Positions 30,629-39,393 of a DNA stretch of 64,000 nt are shown one piece after another. The stretch covers positions 62,001-126,000 of the forward strand of contig NZ_JADMKC010000004.1 of the NCBI RefSeq assembly GCF_018780105.1, written 5' to 3'. Source of the stretch: Thiobacillus sp. Lineage in GTDB: Bacteria; Pseudomonadota; Gammaproteobacteria; Burkholderiales; Thiobacillaceae. Both the position numbers and the translations under genes were made by a program. Below the pieces are notes generated by a model. That model saw only the letters and a program-made list of their open reading frames with translations, was not told the origin of the DNA and did no database searches. Within the stretch, counting starts at the first letter, position 1. Each line of letters opens with the position of its first letter.

Positions 30629-31225
30629 TCAGAGCCCGAAAGGCTTGATTACCGGTGCAGCCGGTGCCGGTGCGGCGGCAGGAGCCGGGGCGGGTTTGGC
30701 CACAGGAGCGGCTTTCTTCGCGACCGGCTTTTTCACGGCGGGTTTGGCTGCAACCTTGGGTGCTGCCGGCTTCGCTGCGACTTTCTTGACGACGGGCTTT
30801 TTGGCAGCGGGCTTGGCGACTGCTTTTTTAGCGACGGGCTTGGCTGCGACTTTCTTGACAGCGGCTTTGGCGACGGGCTTTTTGGCAGCGGGCTTGGCTG
30901 CTGCTTTTTTAGCGACGGGCTTGGCTGCGACTTTCTTGACTGCGGCCTTGGCGACGGGCTTTTTGGCAGCGGGCTTGGCTGCTGCTTTTTTAGCGACGGG
31001 CTTGGCTGCGACTTTCTTGACTGCGGCCTTGGCGACGGGCTTTTTGGCAGCGGGCTTGGCGACCGCTTTTTTAACGGCAGGCTTGGCTACTGCTTTTTTG
31101 GCTGCCGGTTTGGCTGCGGCCTTTTTAACTGCTGGTTTGGCTGCGGCCTTTTTAACTGCAGGTTTGGCAGCGGGGGCTGCCTTCTTGACCGCCGGTTTGG
31201 CGGCGGGTTTTTTTACTGTTGCCAT
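30629..31225 (-). CDS. histone H1-like / AlgP-like Lys-Ala-Pro-rich DNA-binding protein
   Basis: Almost entirely KPAAKKPVAKAAVKK-type repeats. Confidence 0.8.
   Translation of the reverse strand: MATVKKPAAKPAVKKAAPAAKPAVKKAAAKPAVKKAAAKPAAKKAVAKPAVKKAVAKPAAKKPVAKAAVKKVAAKPVAKKAAAKPAAKKPVAKAAVKKVAAKPVAKKAAAKPAAKKPVAKAAVKKVAAKPVAKKAVAKPAAKKPVVKKVAAKPAAPKVAAKPAVKKPVAKKAAPVAKPAPAPAAAPAPAAPVIKPFGL
30791..31033 (-). repeat. three tandem 81-bp repeats within H1-like gene
   Basis: gacgggctttttggcagcgggcttgg recurs at 30791, 30872, 30953 and (partial fourth copy) 31034; exact 81-bp period. Confidence 0.92.
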
Positions 31226-31522
31226 TTGTCACTCCTTAGAAGTTGAACACATCACTTAACTACTACAGCTTGAAGCCACGTGCAGTCAGAAATTGCACTT
31301 CCAAAGCGTGGTACCGACAGGCCAATTTGCCCGAAACCCGCGTGTTACGGGCGATACCGAGGCTCCGCTTGGTGAGCCTCATTCTAGTGAGTTTTTTCGG
31401 TGGTTCAATGAATAGGTAGAGAGGGGCAAAAATAATTCGCTGAAAAATGTAGCGATCAAACAAAACGTAGCGAGTCGATACCACATTGGGTGGATTTATC
31501 CGTCACCCGATTGTTCATGAAT

Positions 31523-32767
31523 TCAATCAGGGAGCCGCTCTCCAGCCATCATGCCGGTTTGCGTTTCGCGTTCGCGGATGAGGTGAATTTCATTCTTGTC
31601 GATCAGGATTTCTGCTGCGCGAGGCCGTGAATTGTAGTTTGACGCCATACTCATGCCGTATGCACCAGCCGAAAGCAGTGCGAGCAGGTCGCCTTCCCCG
31701 ATCGCCAGGTCGCGCGCAAAGCCAAGAAAGTCGCCGGTTTCGCAGATCGGGCCGACCACGTCGTAGCGCTTGGCCGGCGTGTCGCGCTCGCTGACGGCGA
31801 CGATGTCGTGATACGCCTCGTATAGCGCCGGACGCATCAGGTCATTCATCGCCGCATCGACGATGGCGAAATTTTTATCCTCGCCCGGCTTCAGGTATTC
31901 GACCCGGGTCAGCAGCAGGCCGGCGTTGCCGACCAGCGAGCGCCCCGGTTCCAGCAGCAGTTTTTCGCTGCGGCCCTTAAAGCGTGCTGCCAGCACGCGG
32001 CCGTAGGCGACGAGGTCGGGTGGGGTTTCGTCGTGGTAGCGGATGCCGACGCCGCCGCCCAGATCAATGTGATGCAGCATGATGCCCTCGGCCGCCAGCG
32101 TATCGACCAGCGCCAGCACGCGGTCGGCCGCATCGGCCAGCGGCGACAGGTCGGTCAGCTGGGAGCCGATGTGGCAGTCGATGCCGGTGACGGTGAGGTT
32201 GGGCAGGCTGGCGGCCAGCCGGTACAGCGCGGGCGCGTCGGCGATCGGTATGCCGAATTTGTTTTCCTTGAGCCCGGTCGAGATATAGGGGTGCGTTTTA
32301 GGATCGACGTCCGGATTGACCCGGAACGAAACCGGCGCGCGCTTGCCCGTTTCGCCAGCGACCTGGTTGAGCCGGTGCAGTTCGCTGACCGACTCGACGT
32401 TGAAACAGAGAATGCCGGCTTGCAGGGCGGCGCGCATTTCGCTTGCCGTTTTGCCGACGCCGGAGAACACCACTTTGGCCGGGTCGCCGCCGGCAGCCAG
32501 CACGCGTGCCAGTTCGCCGCCGGAGACGATGTCGAACCCTGCGCCCAGGCGGGCGAACAGATTGAGGATGGCCAGACTGGAATTGGCCTTGACGGCGTAG
32601 CAGACCAGATGCGGAGTGTCGGCAAACGCCTCGGCATAGGCCTGGTAAGCGGATTCAAGTGCCTGCCGGGAATAGACGTAAAGCGGCGTACCGAAACGTT
32701 CGGCGAGTTCGTTGAGCGCCACGCCTTCGAGATGAAGCTGGCCGTCGAGTCTGTGCAGGGTATTCAA
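31523..32767 (-). CDS. lysA: diaminopimelate decarboxylase
   Basis: YAVKANSSLAIL, HIDLGGGVGIRY, LEPGRSLVGNAG, GPICETGDFL; TTG start overlapping lptM stop (TTGA) inferred. Confidence 0.93.
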   Translation of the reverse strand: MNTLHRLDGQLHLEGVALNELAERFGTPLYVYSRQALESAYQAYAEAFADTPHLVCYAVKANSSLAILNLFARLGAGFDIVSGGELARVLAAGGDPAKVVFSGVGKTASEMRAALQAGILCFNVESVSELHRLNQVAGETGKRAPVSFRVNPDVDPKTHPYISTGLKENKFGIPIADAPALYRLAASLPNLTVTGIDCHIGSQLTDLSPLADAADRVLALVDTLAAEGIMLHHIDLGGGVGIRYHDETPPDLVAYGRVLAARFKGRSEKLLLEPGRSLVGNAGLLLTRVEYLKPGEDKNFAIVDAAMNDLMRPALYEAYHDIVAVSERDTPAKRYDVVGPICETGDFLGFARDLAIGEGDLLALLSAGAYGMSMASNYNSRPRAAEILIDKNEIHLIRERETQTGMMAGERLPD

Positions 32768-32889
32768 TTGGAGGTCCGTTGCGGTGCGGGGGGATTTTCG
32801 GGAAGATACAGGGGGCCCTTGATGCCGCAGGCGGTCAAACCCAGTCCGCACAGCAGCAGGGACACTATATATATGGTGCGCAATTTCAT
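32764..32889 (-). CDS. lptM: small LPS-assembly lipoprotein LptM-like
   Basis: Lipobox LGLTACGIKGPLYLPE, 41 aa, directly upstream of lysA. Confidence 0.8.
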   Translation of the reverse strand: MKLRTIYIVSLLLCGLGLTACGIKGPLYLPENPPAPQRTSN

Positions 32890-32914
32890 GCGCGAAATGT
32901 TAGCACGGGACCCC

Positions 32915-33238
32915 ATGACACCTATTGAATCAAGCGAGGCCGACTTCAACCGGGCCGCCGGCGCAACGCTGGCACACATCGAGCAGGCGCTGGAAGCAGC
33001 CGACCTCGATTTCGAAACGCCCGCCGACGGCATTATCGAGGTCGAGTTCGAGGATGGCAGCAAGCTCATCATCAACCGCCATGGCGTGGCCCGCGAAATC
33101 TGGGTGGCCGCGCGTTCGGGCGGCTTTCATTTCAAACCGCAGAACGGCGACTGGGTCGATACCAAGGACGGTACGCCGCTTTATACCAAGCTGACTGCGC
33201 TGGTTGCAGCCCAGGGCGGCGGTACGATCCAGCTGTAA
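32915..33238 (+). CDS. cyaY: iron donor protein CyaY (frataxin)
   Basis: DGIIEVEFEDGSKLIINRHGVAREIWVAARSGGFHF; divergent from lptM-lysA. Confidence 0.92.
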   Translation: MTPIESSEADFNRAAGATLAHIEQALEAADLDFETPADGIIEVEFEDGSKLIINRHGVAREIWVAARSGGFHFKPQNGDWVDTKDGTPLYTKLTALVAAQGGGTIQL

Positions 33239-33244
33239 TCCGCA

Positions 33245-33832
33245 GTGAAAAGCCAGGCGCTCACCCTGTTTGATCTGGTCGAGCGTCTGTCTTTGCTGAC
33301 GCGTGCGGGCTTGCGGCAGGCGGGCGCCGCGCAGGGCTTGCAGCCGGTCCATCTGCACGTACTGTTTTATCTCAATCAGGCCAATCGCTTCAGCAACACG
33401 CCGCTGGCAATCACCGATTATCTGGGACTGACCAAGGGCACGGTGTCGCAGACCATCCTGGTGCTGGCGCGTCGCCGGCTGCTGTCGCGCTATGCCGACC
33501 CGCAGGATGGCCGGGTCGTGCGCCTGGTACTGACCGAAGCGGGCGGCGCCCTGTTGAACACCCTGAATTCGGCCGGCGCTTGGCGCGAAGCGGTGCGAAC
33601 CGCCAGTCCGGCGCGCGTGACCTCTGCAATGGTCGTGCTGCGGCAGGTGCTGACGCAGGTGCAGTCACAGAGCGGAAAACGCAGCTTCGGCGTGTGTTCG
33701 ACCTGCCGCCATAACCAGCGGCTCGGGCCGCGCAGTTACTTTTGCGGACTGATGCAGGAAAAACTGAGCAGCCCCGAGGTGCGGCGCATCTGTCGCGAGC
33801 ATGCGGCCCCAGTCGCGGCCGGAGCCATTTGA
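33245..33832 (+). CDS. MarR-family transcriptional regulator with Cys-rich C-terminus
   Basis: Winged helix LAITDYLGLTKGTVSQTILVLARRRLLSRYADPQDGRVVRLVLTEAG; C-terminal CSTC...C...C. Confidence 0.75.
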   Translation: MKSQALTLFDLVERLSLLTRAGLRQAGAAQGLQPVHLHVLFYLNQANRFSNTPLAITDYLGLTKGTVSQTILVLARRRLLSRYADPQDGRVVRLVLTEAGGALLNTLNSAGAWREAVRTASPARVTSAMVVLRQVLTQVQSQSGKRSFGVCSTCRHNQRLGPRSYFCGLMQEKLSSPEVRRICREHAAPVAAGAI

Positions 33833-34105
33833 CGCGTCCGCGATCCTGTCTTGATGGGAGGACAAACTCACTTTCCCCTGTGGGCGGTATGGAGTAGGCT
33901 TGGCTTCCTTTTACGTACCGAAGGATCAGCCATGATCGCCGCACGTTTTGCCCCCTTTCTCTTCGCTGTGTTCGTTGTCTTGCCCGGTCTTTCGATGGTG
34001 GACAGCACGCGTGCAGCCAGCACGAAAATAACAAATTGAACTGAAACATCAGTGTGACACCCTGCGCGGACCGCTGCGCACTCGCTTTATCGACGGAGAC
34101 TGAAT

Positions 34106-35506
34106 ATGACCTTCCTGAGTTTTTCGCACCGACCATCGAGCCGGGTCGCGCGGCGGCTTTTGCCATGCCTGGCCGGCATCGTGTTTGCGTGCGCGGTGCC
34201 GTGGGCTCACGCGGCGGAAAGCGCGACAAGCACTGCGAGCACTGTTGCCCCCACCTTCAGCACCGAAGAGTTGGACCAGATGCTGGCACCCATCGCCTTG
34301 TATCCTGACTCGCTGCTGGCGCAGGTATTGATGGCGTCGACTTACCCGGCCGACGTGGCCGAGGCGGCGAAATGGTCGAAAGCGAATCCGAAAATGGAAG
34401 GCGATGCTGCGGTGACGGCGGTGCAGTCCAAAAACTGGGACCCGAGCGTGCAGTCACTGGCGGCGTTTCCGCAAGTGCTCGCCATGATGGGCGAGAAGCC
34501 GGGCGATGTGCAGCGCCTGGGCGATGCCTTCCTGGCTGATCCGGCACGGGTGATGGACCGGGTGCAGTTCATGCGCAAGAAAGCGCAGGAGGCCGGCAAT
34601 CTCAAAACCACCGAGCAGCAGAAAGTCAGTACGCAGACGGATAACGGCCAGACGGCGATCATCATCGAGCCGGCGCAGCCGGAGAAGGTTTACGTTCCGG
34701 TCTACCAGCCGACAGTGGTGTACGGTGCCTGGTGGTATCCCGCCTATCCGCCTTACTACTGGGCGCCGCCGCCGTATTACTACCCTGCTTACTACAGCGG
34801 CGGTGCCTTCGTAGCGGGGGTATTCTGGGGCGCGGCGGTTGTCGGTATCAGCAACGGCCTGTGGGGCGGCTGCAACTGGGGGCATGGCGACGTCGACATC
34901 AACGTCAACCGCTACAACAACATCAACGTCAACAACAAGCTCAACAATGTGAGCGGGAATACCAACTGGAATCACAACGCCGCCAACCGCAAGGGCGTGC
35001 CCTACCGCGACGAGAAGACGCGGCAACAACACGACCGCAAGTCTGCCGGCGCCGACAACCGGAGCGACTATCGGGGACGCGACACCCAGCGCGACGCCAG
35101 CCGCGACAAGGCGCAGGCCACCATGAAGGATCGCGGGATCGATCCGGCAGCCGGGCGCGACCAGTTGCGTAACGACCCGCAAACCCGTGATCGCGTCAAT
35201 CAGGCTACGCGAGACACGAATCGCGGCCAGGCCGACCGTGGGCAGATGGATCGCAGCCAGGACCGTGCCCAAGCGCAAAACATGGAGCGCAGCCAGGCCA
35301 GTCGCTCCAATGCGTCGTCGAACTGGGGCGGCGATAACGCGTTCAAGGGCGCGGGCAACGCCGGCCAGAGCCGGGACAGCATCAACCGCGGCAGCTCGAG
35401 CCGTCAGTCGGCCGCCAGTTACGGTGGCGGCAGTCGCTCCATGAGTAGTGGCGGGGCGCGCTCGGGTGGCGGCGCGCGCGCTGGTGGCGGCGGACGTAGA
35501 CGTTAA
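34106..35506 (+). CDS. DUF3300 domain-containing secreted protein
   Basis: ELDQMLAPIALYPDSLLAQVLMASTYPADVAEAAKW; Tyr/Pro-rich middle and Arg/Ser/Gly-rich tail. Confidence 0.85.
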   Translation: MTFLSFSHRPSSRVARRLLPCLAGIVFACAVPWAHAAESATSTASTVAPTFSTEELDQMLAPIALYPDSLLAQVLMASTYPADVAEAAKWSKANPKMEGDAAVTAVQSKNWDPSVQSLAAFPQVLAMMGEKPGDVQRLGDAFLADPARVMDRVQFMRKKAQEAGNLKTTEQQKVSTQTDNGQTAIIIEPAQPEKVYVPVYQPTVVYGAWWYPAYPPYYWAPPPYYYPAYYSGGAFVAGVFWGAAVVGISNGLWGGCNWGHGDVDINVNRYNNINVNNKLNNVSGNTNWNHNAANRKGVPYRDEKTRQQHDRKSAGADNRSDYRGRDTQRDASRDKAQATMKDRGIDPAAGRDQLRNDPQTRDRVNQATRDTNRGQADRGQMDRSQDRAQAQNMERSQASRSNASSNWGGDNAFKGAGNAGQSRDSINRGSSSRQSAASYGGGSRSMSSGGARSGGGARAGGGGRRR

Positions 35507-35522
35507 GGCGGGGGGAACGAAT

Positions 35523-36425
35523 ATGGTGATCAAGAAAATGCGTATGAATTTGAAGGGATTGCTGGGCGCGGCGTTGACTGGCGCGGCCCTGCTCGCACCG
35601 CTTGCGGCGGCAGCTCAACAGGCTTTTCCTACTCCGGATGCGGCGGCGACTGCGCTGGTCGATGCGATTGTGCAGATCGATGAGGATGCACAGCGCAAGA
35701 TACTGGGGCAAGACTGGAGGAAATTCATTCCAACCGAGACCCTGGATCGTCGCGATATTGATGCCTTTCTGGGGGGCTGGGCGACTTCGCACAAGATCGT
35801 GATCGATCCGGCGCATACGGCCCATCTGGCAGTCGGCGCGCAGGAATGGGTGCTACCGATTCCGATGGTCGAGAAAAACGGGGCATGGCATTTCGATGCG
35901 CGCGCGGCTGCGGACGAGATCCGGACCCGCCGCATCGGCCGCAATGAGCTCGCTGCAATGCAGGCGACATTTGCCTACTACGATGCGCAAAAGGAATACG
36001 CCAGCAAAGACCACAACGGCGATGGTGTGCTCGAATACGCGTACAAGCTCATCAGCACCCCCGGCAAGCAGGATGGACTCTACTGGGCGGCGCTGGATGG
36101 CGAGACCGAGAGCCCCTTGGGCCCTCTGTTCGGCGACGGCGAACCGAGTGGACGCGGTTACTACGGTTACCATTACCGCATCCTGACCGCGCAAGGCAGT
36201 AAAGCGCCCGGCGGCGCCTACGATTACCTGATCAAGAACCGCCTGTCCGCTGGATTCGCCCTGGTGGCATGGCCCGTCAAATATGGCGACAGCGGCGTCA
36301 TGAGTTTTATCGTCAGTCATGACGGTGTGCTGTACGAAAAAGACCTGGGGCCCAAATCCAGCGCCACCGCGCGCGCCATGAGCCAATTCAACCCGGATGA
36401 CAGCTGGAAAAAGGTGAACCCATGA
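35523..36425 (+). CDS. DUF2950 family secreted protein
   Basis: Start MVIKKMRMNLKGLLG; QAFPTPDAAATALVDAI, GYYGYHYRILTAQGSKAPGGAYDYL. Confidence 0.82.
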   Translation: MVIKKMRMNLKGLLGAALTGAALLAPLAAAAQQAFPTPDAAATALVDAIVQIDEDAQRKILGQDWRKFIPTETLDRRDIDAFLGGWATSHKIVIDPAHTAHLAVGAQEWVLPIPMVEKNGAWHFDARAAADEIRTRRIGRNELAAMQATFAYYDAQKEYASKDHNGDGVLEYAYKLISTPGKQDGLYWAALDGETESPLGPLFGDGEPSGRGYYGYHYRILTAQGSKAPGGAYDYLIKNRLSAGFALVAWPVKYGDSGVMSFIVSHDGVLYEKDLGPKSSATARAMSQFNPDDSWKKVNP

Positions 36426-36769
36426 ACGCACGTATTGCATCCCTCGCGCTGGTCGTCGCGCTGCTCGGCAGCTGCACCTACTACCAGACTGCGCCCGGCA
36501 CCTATTCGACGACGCCGGTCAGCAGTTTCGACCGTTCGTGGGGCGCCGCGCAAGCCGCCCTGGCCGATCAGGGCGTGCCCGTTGCGCGGGCGGATCGCGC
36601 AGCGGGCGTGGTGAGCGGCACCCGCGATGGCATTACCGTGACGGCCAACGTGCGCACCCAGGCCGATGGCAGCGTACGGGTGGAATTCAGGACCGATGGC
36701 GCAACCTCACGCGACCCGGACCTCATCAATCGGGTCATCGCGGCCTACAACCGCAACATGGGGCGCTGA
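36422..36769 (+). CDS. putative lipoprotein
   Basis: Lipobox LLGSCTYY; 4-bp overlap with DUF2950 gene. Confidence 0.7.
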   Translation: MNARIASLALVVALLGSCTYYQTAPGTYSTTPVSSFDRSWGAAQAALADQGVPVARADRAAGVVSGTRDGITVTANVRTQADGSVRVEFRTDGATSRDPDLINRVIAAYNRNMGR

Positions 36770-36946
36770 ACCGCCGCTATTTTCCGCAGCAGAGCCGTCC
36801 TGCACGCAAGGGTCAGGACACGCCCCGTGTGAGATTTTCTGCGCGCACTATTTACTGGCACGGTTTAATCGTGCGTCTTGCCCACTCAATCCGTAAATCA
36901 GCGCCGCACTTAAAACTTGAGTCCGCTCAGGAAGGTAACTTTTTCG

Positions 36947-39316
36947 ATGATGAATAAACACAGTCATTTTCCCGGCCTGATGGCCTTGATACTCATCAGT
37001 TTGCCGGCCGTGGCCGTTGGGGTAGCGGACGGGCTGGATCGCACAGTGCTGCCAATCCACGTCCCGGATGCGCCGCTCTACGACGAACTGGATGCGCGCA
37101 ATGCGACACCGCCGCCCCGCGTCGAGATCAAGGCGCCGAAGAATGCCCCCAATGTGCTGATCATCCTGCTCGACGACATGGGGTTCGGCGTGCCCAGCAC
37201 CTTCGGCGGCCCGGCCCGAATGCCCACACTGGATCGTCTGGCGAACGAGGGTTTGCGCTTCAACCAGTTCCATACCACCGCGTTGTGCGCACCCACGCGC
37301 ACGGCGCTGCTTAGCGGGCGCAATCACCACATGAACAACATGGGGTCGATCACCGAAACCGCGACCGCCTTTCCCGGCAATACCGGCCAGCGTCCGGACA
37401 ACGTGGCGCCTTTGGCTGCGATGTTGCGCTACAACGGCTACAGCACCGCGCATATTGGTAAGAACCACGAAACCGCCGCGTGGGAGATCAGCCCCTCCGG
37501 ACCCACCGATCGCTGGCCGATACGTAACGGCTTCGACAAGTTCTACGGCTTTTTCGGTGGTGAAACCAATCAATGGTCGCCGCTGGTGTATGACGGCATG
37601 ACGCCGGTGGAATTGCCGAACGATCCGAAGTACAACTTCATGACCGACATGACCAACAGGGCCGTGGAATGGGTGAACTATCAACAGGCGCTGACGCCGG
37701 ACAAACCGTTCTTCATGTACTTTGCGCCGGGCGCCACGCACGCCCCGCACCACGTGCCGCCGGAGTGGATTGCCAAATACAAGGGCAAATTCGATCAGGG
37801 CTGGGACAAGCTGCGCGAAGAAACCCTGGCGCGCCAGATCAAGCTCGGCGTGGTGCCTAAAGGCACCCAACTCGCACCGATGCCGGATGCCATCAAGCAG
37901 TGGGCGTCGCTGTCGGCCAACGAGAAAAAACTGTTTGCGCGGCAGATGGAAACCTTTGCCGCGTTTGCGGAATATGCCGATGCTGAGATTGGTCGTCTGC
38001 TCAAGGCCGTCGACGATCTGGGCGAACTCGACAACACGCTGGTTTTCTACATTGCCGGCGACAACGGCACCAGCGCCGAAGGCGGCATGAACGGCATGTT
38101 CAACGAATACACCTACCTCAACGGCGTGCCGGAAACCGTCGAAGATCAGCTCCAGCATTTCGATCACTGGGGCGACGCCACCACCTATCCGCACATGGCT
38201 GCCGGCTGGGCCATCGCCGGTGATACGCCGTTTGCCTGGTCGAAACAAATCGGTTCCGATTTTGGCGGCACCCGCAATGGCATGGTGGTGCGCTGGCCGA
38301 AGGGCATCAAGGCCAAGGGCGAACTGCGCAGCCAGTTCACCCATGTCATCGACGTCACGCCGACCATTCTCGAAGCCGCCGGGCTACCCGAGCCGACCGA
38401 GGTCAATGGCATCAAGCAAGTACCCATCCAGGGCAAGAGCATGCTGAGCGCCTTTGCCGATGGCAAAGCGCCGATGCGCAGTTCCCAGTATTTCGAAATC
38501 ATCGGCAATCGTGCGATCTATCGCGACGGCTGGTTTGCCCGCGTCATTCACAAAGCCCCCTGGGAACAGGCGCCCCGCGCCAAACTGAAGGAAGATACCT
38601 GGGAGCTGTTCGACACGCGTAACGACTTTAGTCTGGTCAACAATCTCGCGGCCAAAAATCCGCAGAAGCTGAAAGCGTTGCAGGAACTGTTCATGCGGGA
38701 AGCCAGGGTCAACCACGTGCTGCCGATTGACGATCGCGGCATCGAACGGCTGAATCCGCAACTCGCGGGCCGGCCTGATCTGATGGGCGGCCGTACTTCA
38801 CTGACGCTGTACAGCGGCATGAAAGACCTGAGCGAAAACGTGTTCATCAACATCAAGAACAAATCGCACGCGATCATCGCCGAGGTGGACATTCCTGCCA
38901 GTGGCGCGGAGGGCGTGGTGCTGGCGCAAGGCGGGCGTTTCGGTGGCTGGTCTTTCCATGTCAAGGACGGCAAACCGAGTTACACCTACAATTTCCTCGG
39001 CATGAATCGGAGCACGATCGGTGCCAACAAGGTGCTGCCGGCCGGCAAACATACCCTGCGCTATGAATTCACCTACGATGGCGGCGGTATTGGGAAAGGC
39101 GGCACCGGCAAGATTCTGGTCGATGGTAAAACCGTGGCGGAAGGCCGCATCGAGCGCACCCAGGGGATGATCTTCTCGCTCGATGAAAGCGCCGATGTGG
39201 GCATGGACAACGCTACTCCGGTGCTGGAAGACTACAAAGCGTCGCATGGCGTGTTTGCCGGAAAAGTCAACAAAGTTACGGTGGACGTGACGCCTGCAAA
39301 CAAGAATGCTCTTTGA
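36947..39316 (+). CDS. arylsulfatase
   Basis: Sulfatase signature HTTALCAPTRTALLSGRNHH (CxPxR, Cys codon 37286-37288), LLDDMGFG, GDNGTSAEGG. Confidence 0.9.
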   Translation: MMNKHSHFPGLMALILISLPAVAVGVADGLDRTVLPIHVPDAPLYDELDARNATPPPRVEIKAPKNAPNVLIILLDDMGFGVPSTFGGPARMPTLDRLANEGLRFNQFHTTALCAPTRTALLSGRNHHMNNMGSITETATAFPGNTGQRPDNVAPLAAMLRYNGYSTAHIGKNHETAAWEISPSGPTDRWPIRNGFDKFYGFFGGETNQWSPLVYDGMTPVELPNDPKYNFMTDMTNRAVEWVNYQQALTPDKPFFMYFAPGATHAPHHVPPEWIAKYKGKFDQGWDKLREETLARQIKLGVVPKGTQLAPMPDAIKQWASLSANEKKLFARQMETFAAFAEYADAEIGRLLKAVDDLGELDNTLVFYIAGDNGTSAEGGMNGMFNEYTYLNGVPETVEDQLQHFDHWGDATTYPHMAAGWAIAGDTPFAWSKQIGSDFGGTRNGMVVRWPKGIKAKGELRSQFTHVIDVTPTILEAAGLPEPTEVNGIKQVPIQGKSMLSAFADGKAPMRSSQYFEIIGNRAIYRDGWFARVIHKAPWEQAPRAKLKEDTWELFDTRNDFSLVNNLAAKNPQKLKALQELFMREARVNHVLPIDDRGIERLNPQLAGRPDLMGGRTSLTLYSGMKDLSENVFINIKNKSHAIIAEVDIPASGAEGVVLAQGGRFGGWSFHVKDGKPSYTYNFLGMNRSTIGANKVLPAGKHTLRYEFTYDGGGIGKGGTGKILVDGKTVAEGRIERTQGMIFSLDESADVGMDNATPVLEDYKASHGVFAGKVNKVTVDVTPANKNAL

Positions 39317-39393
39317 ATGAGCGCAGCATGCGCACCGTGTTGCGGTGCGCATGCTGGCCGATGCAGGCACATTTCCAATTGAACGATTGCACG

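Noticed and set aside
30791-31033. CRISPR-like array
   Set aside because: Repeats are contiguous, in-frame coding units with no variable spacers.
30500-31259. Plus-strand Gly/Phe/Cys-rich and Ala/Thr/Gly-rich repeat ORFs opposite the H1-like gene
   Set aside because: Reading of the 81-bp tandem repeats in other frames; the Lys/Ala/Pro frame is the plausible gene.
31359-31380. Hairpin GAGGCTC/GAGCCTC as an sRNA terminator
   Set aside because: Long loop, no immediate T-tract, no supporting promoter; insufficient evidence.
33932-34039. 35-aa ORF with signal peptide-like sequence (MIAARFAPFLFAVFVVLPGLSMVDSTRAASTKITN)
   Set aside because: Too short and without conserved motif; could be a remnant or a real small peptide but cannot be supported from sequence alone.
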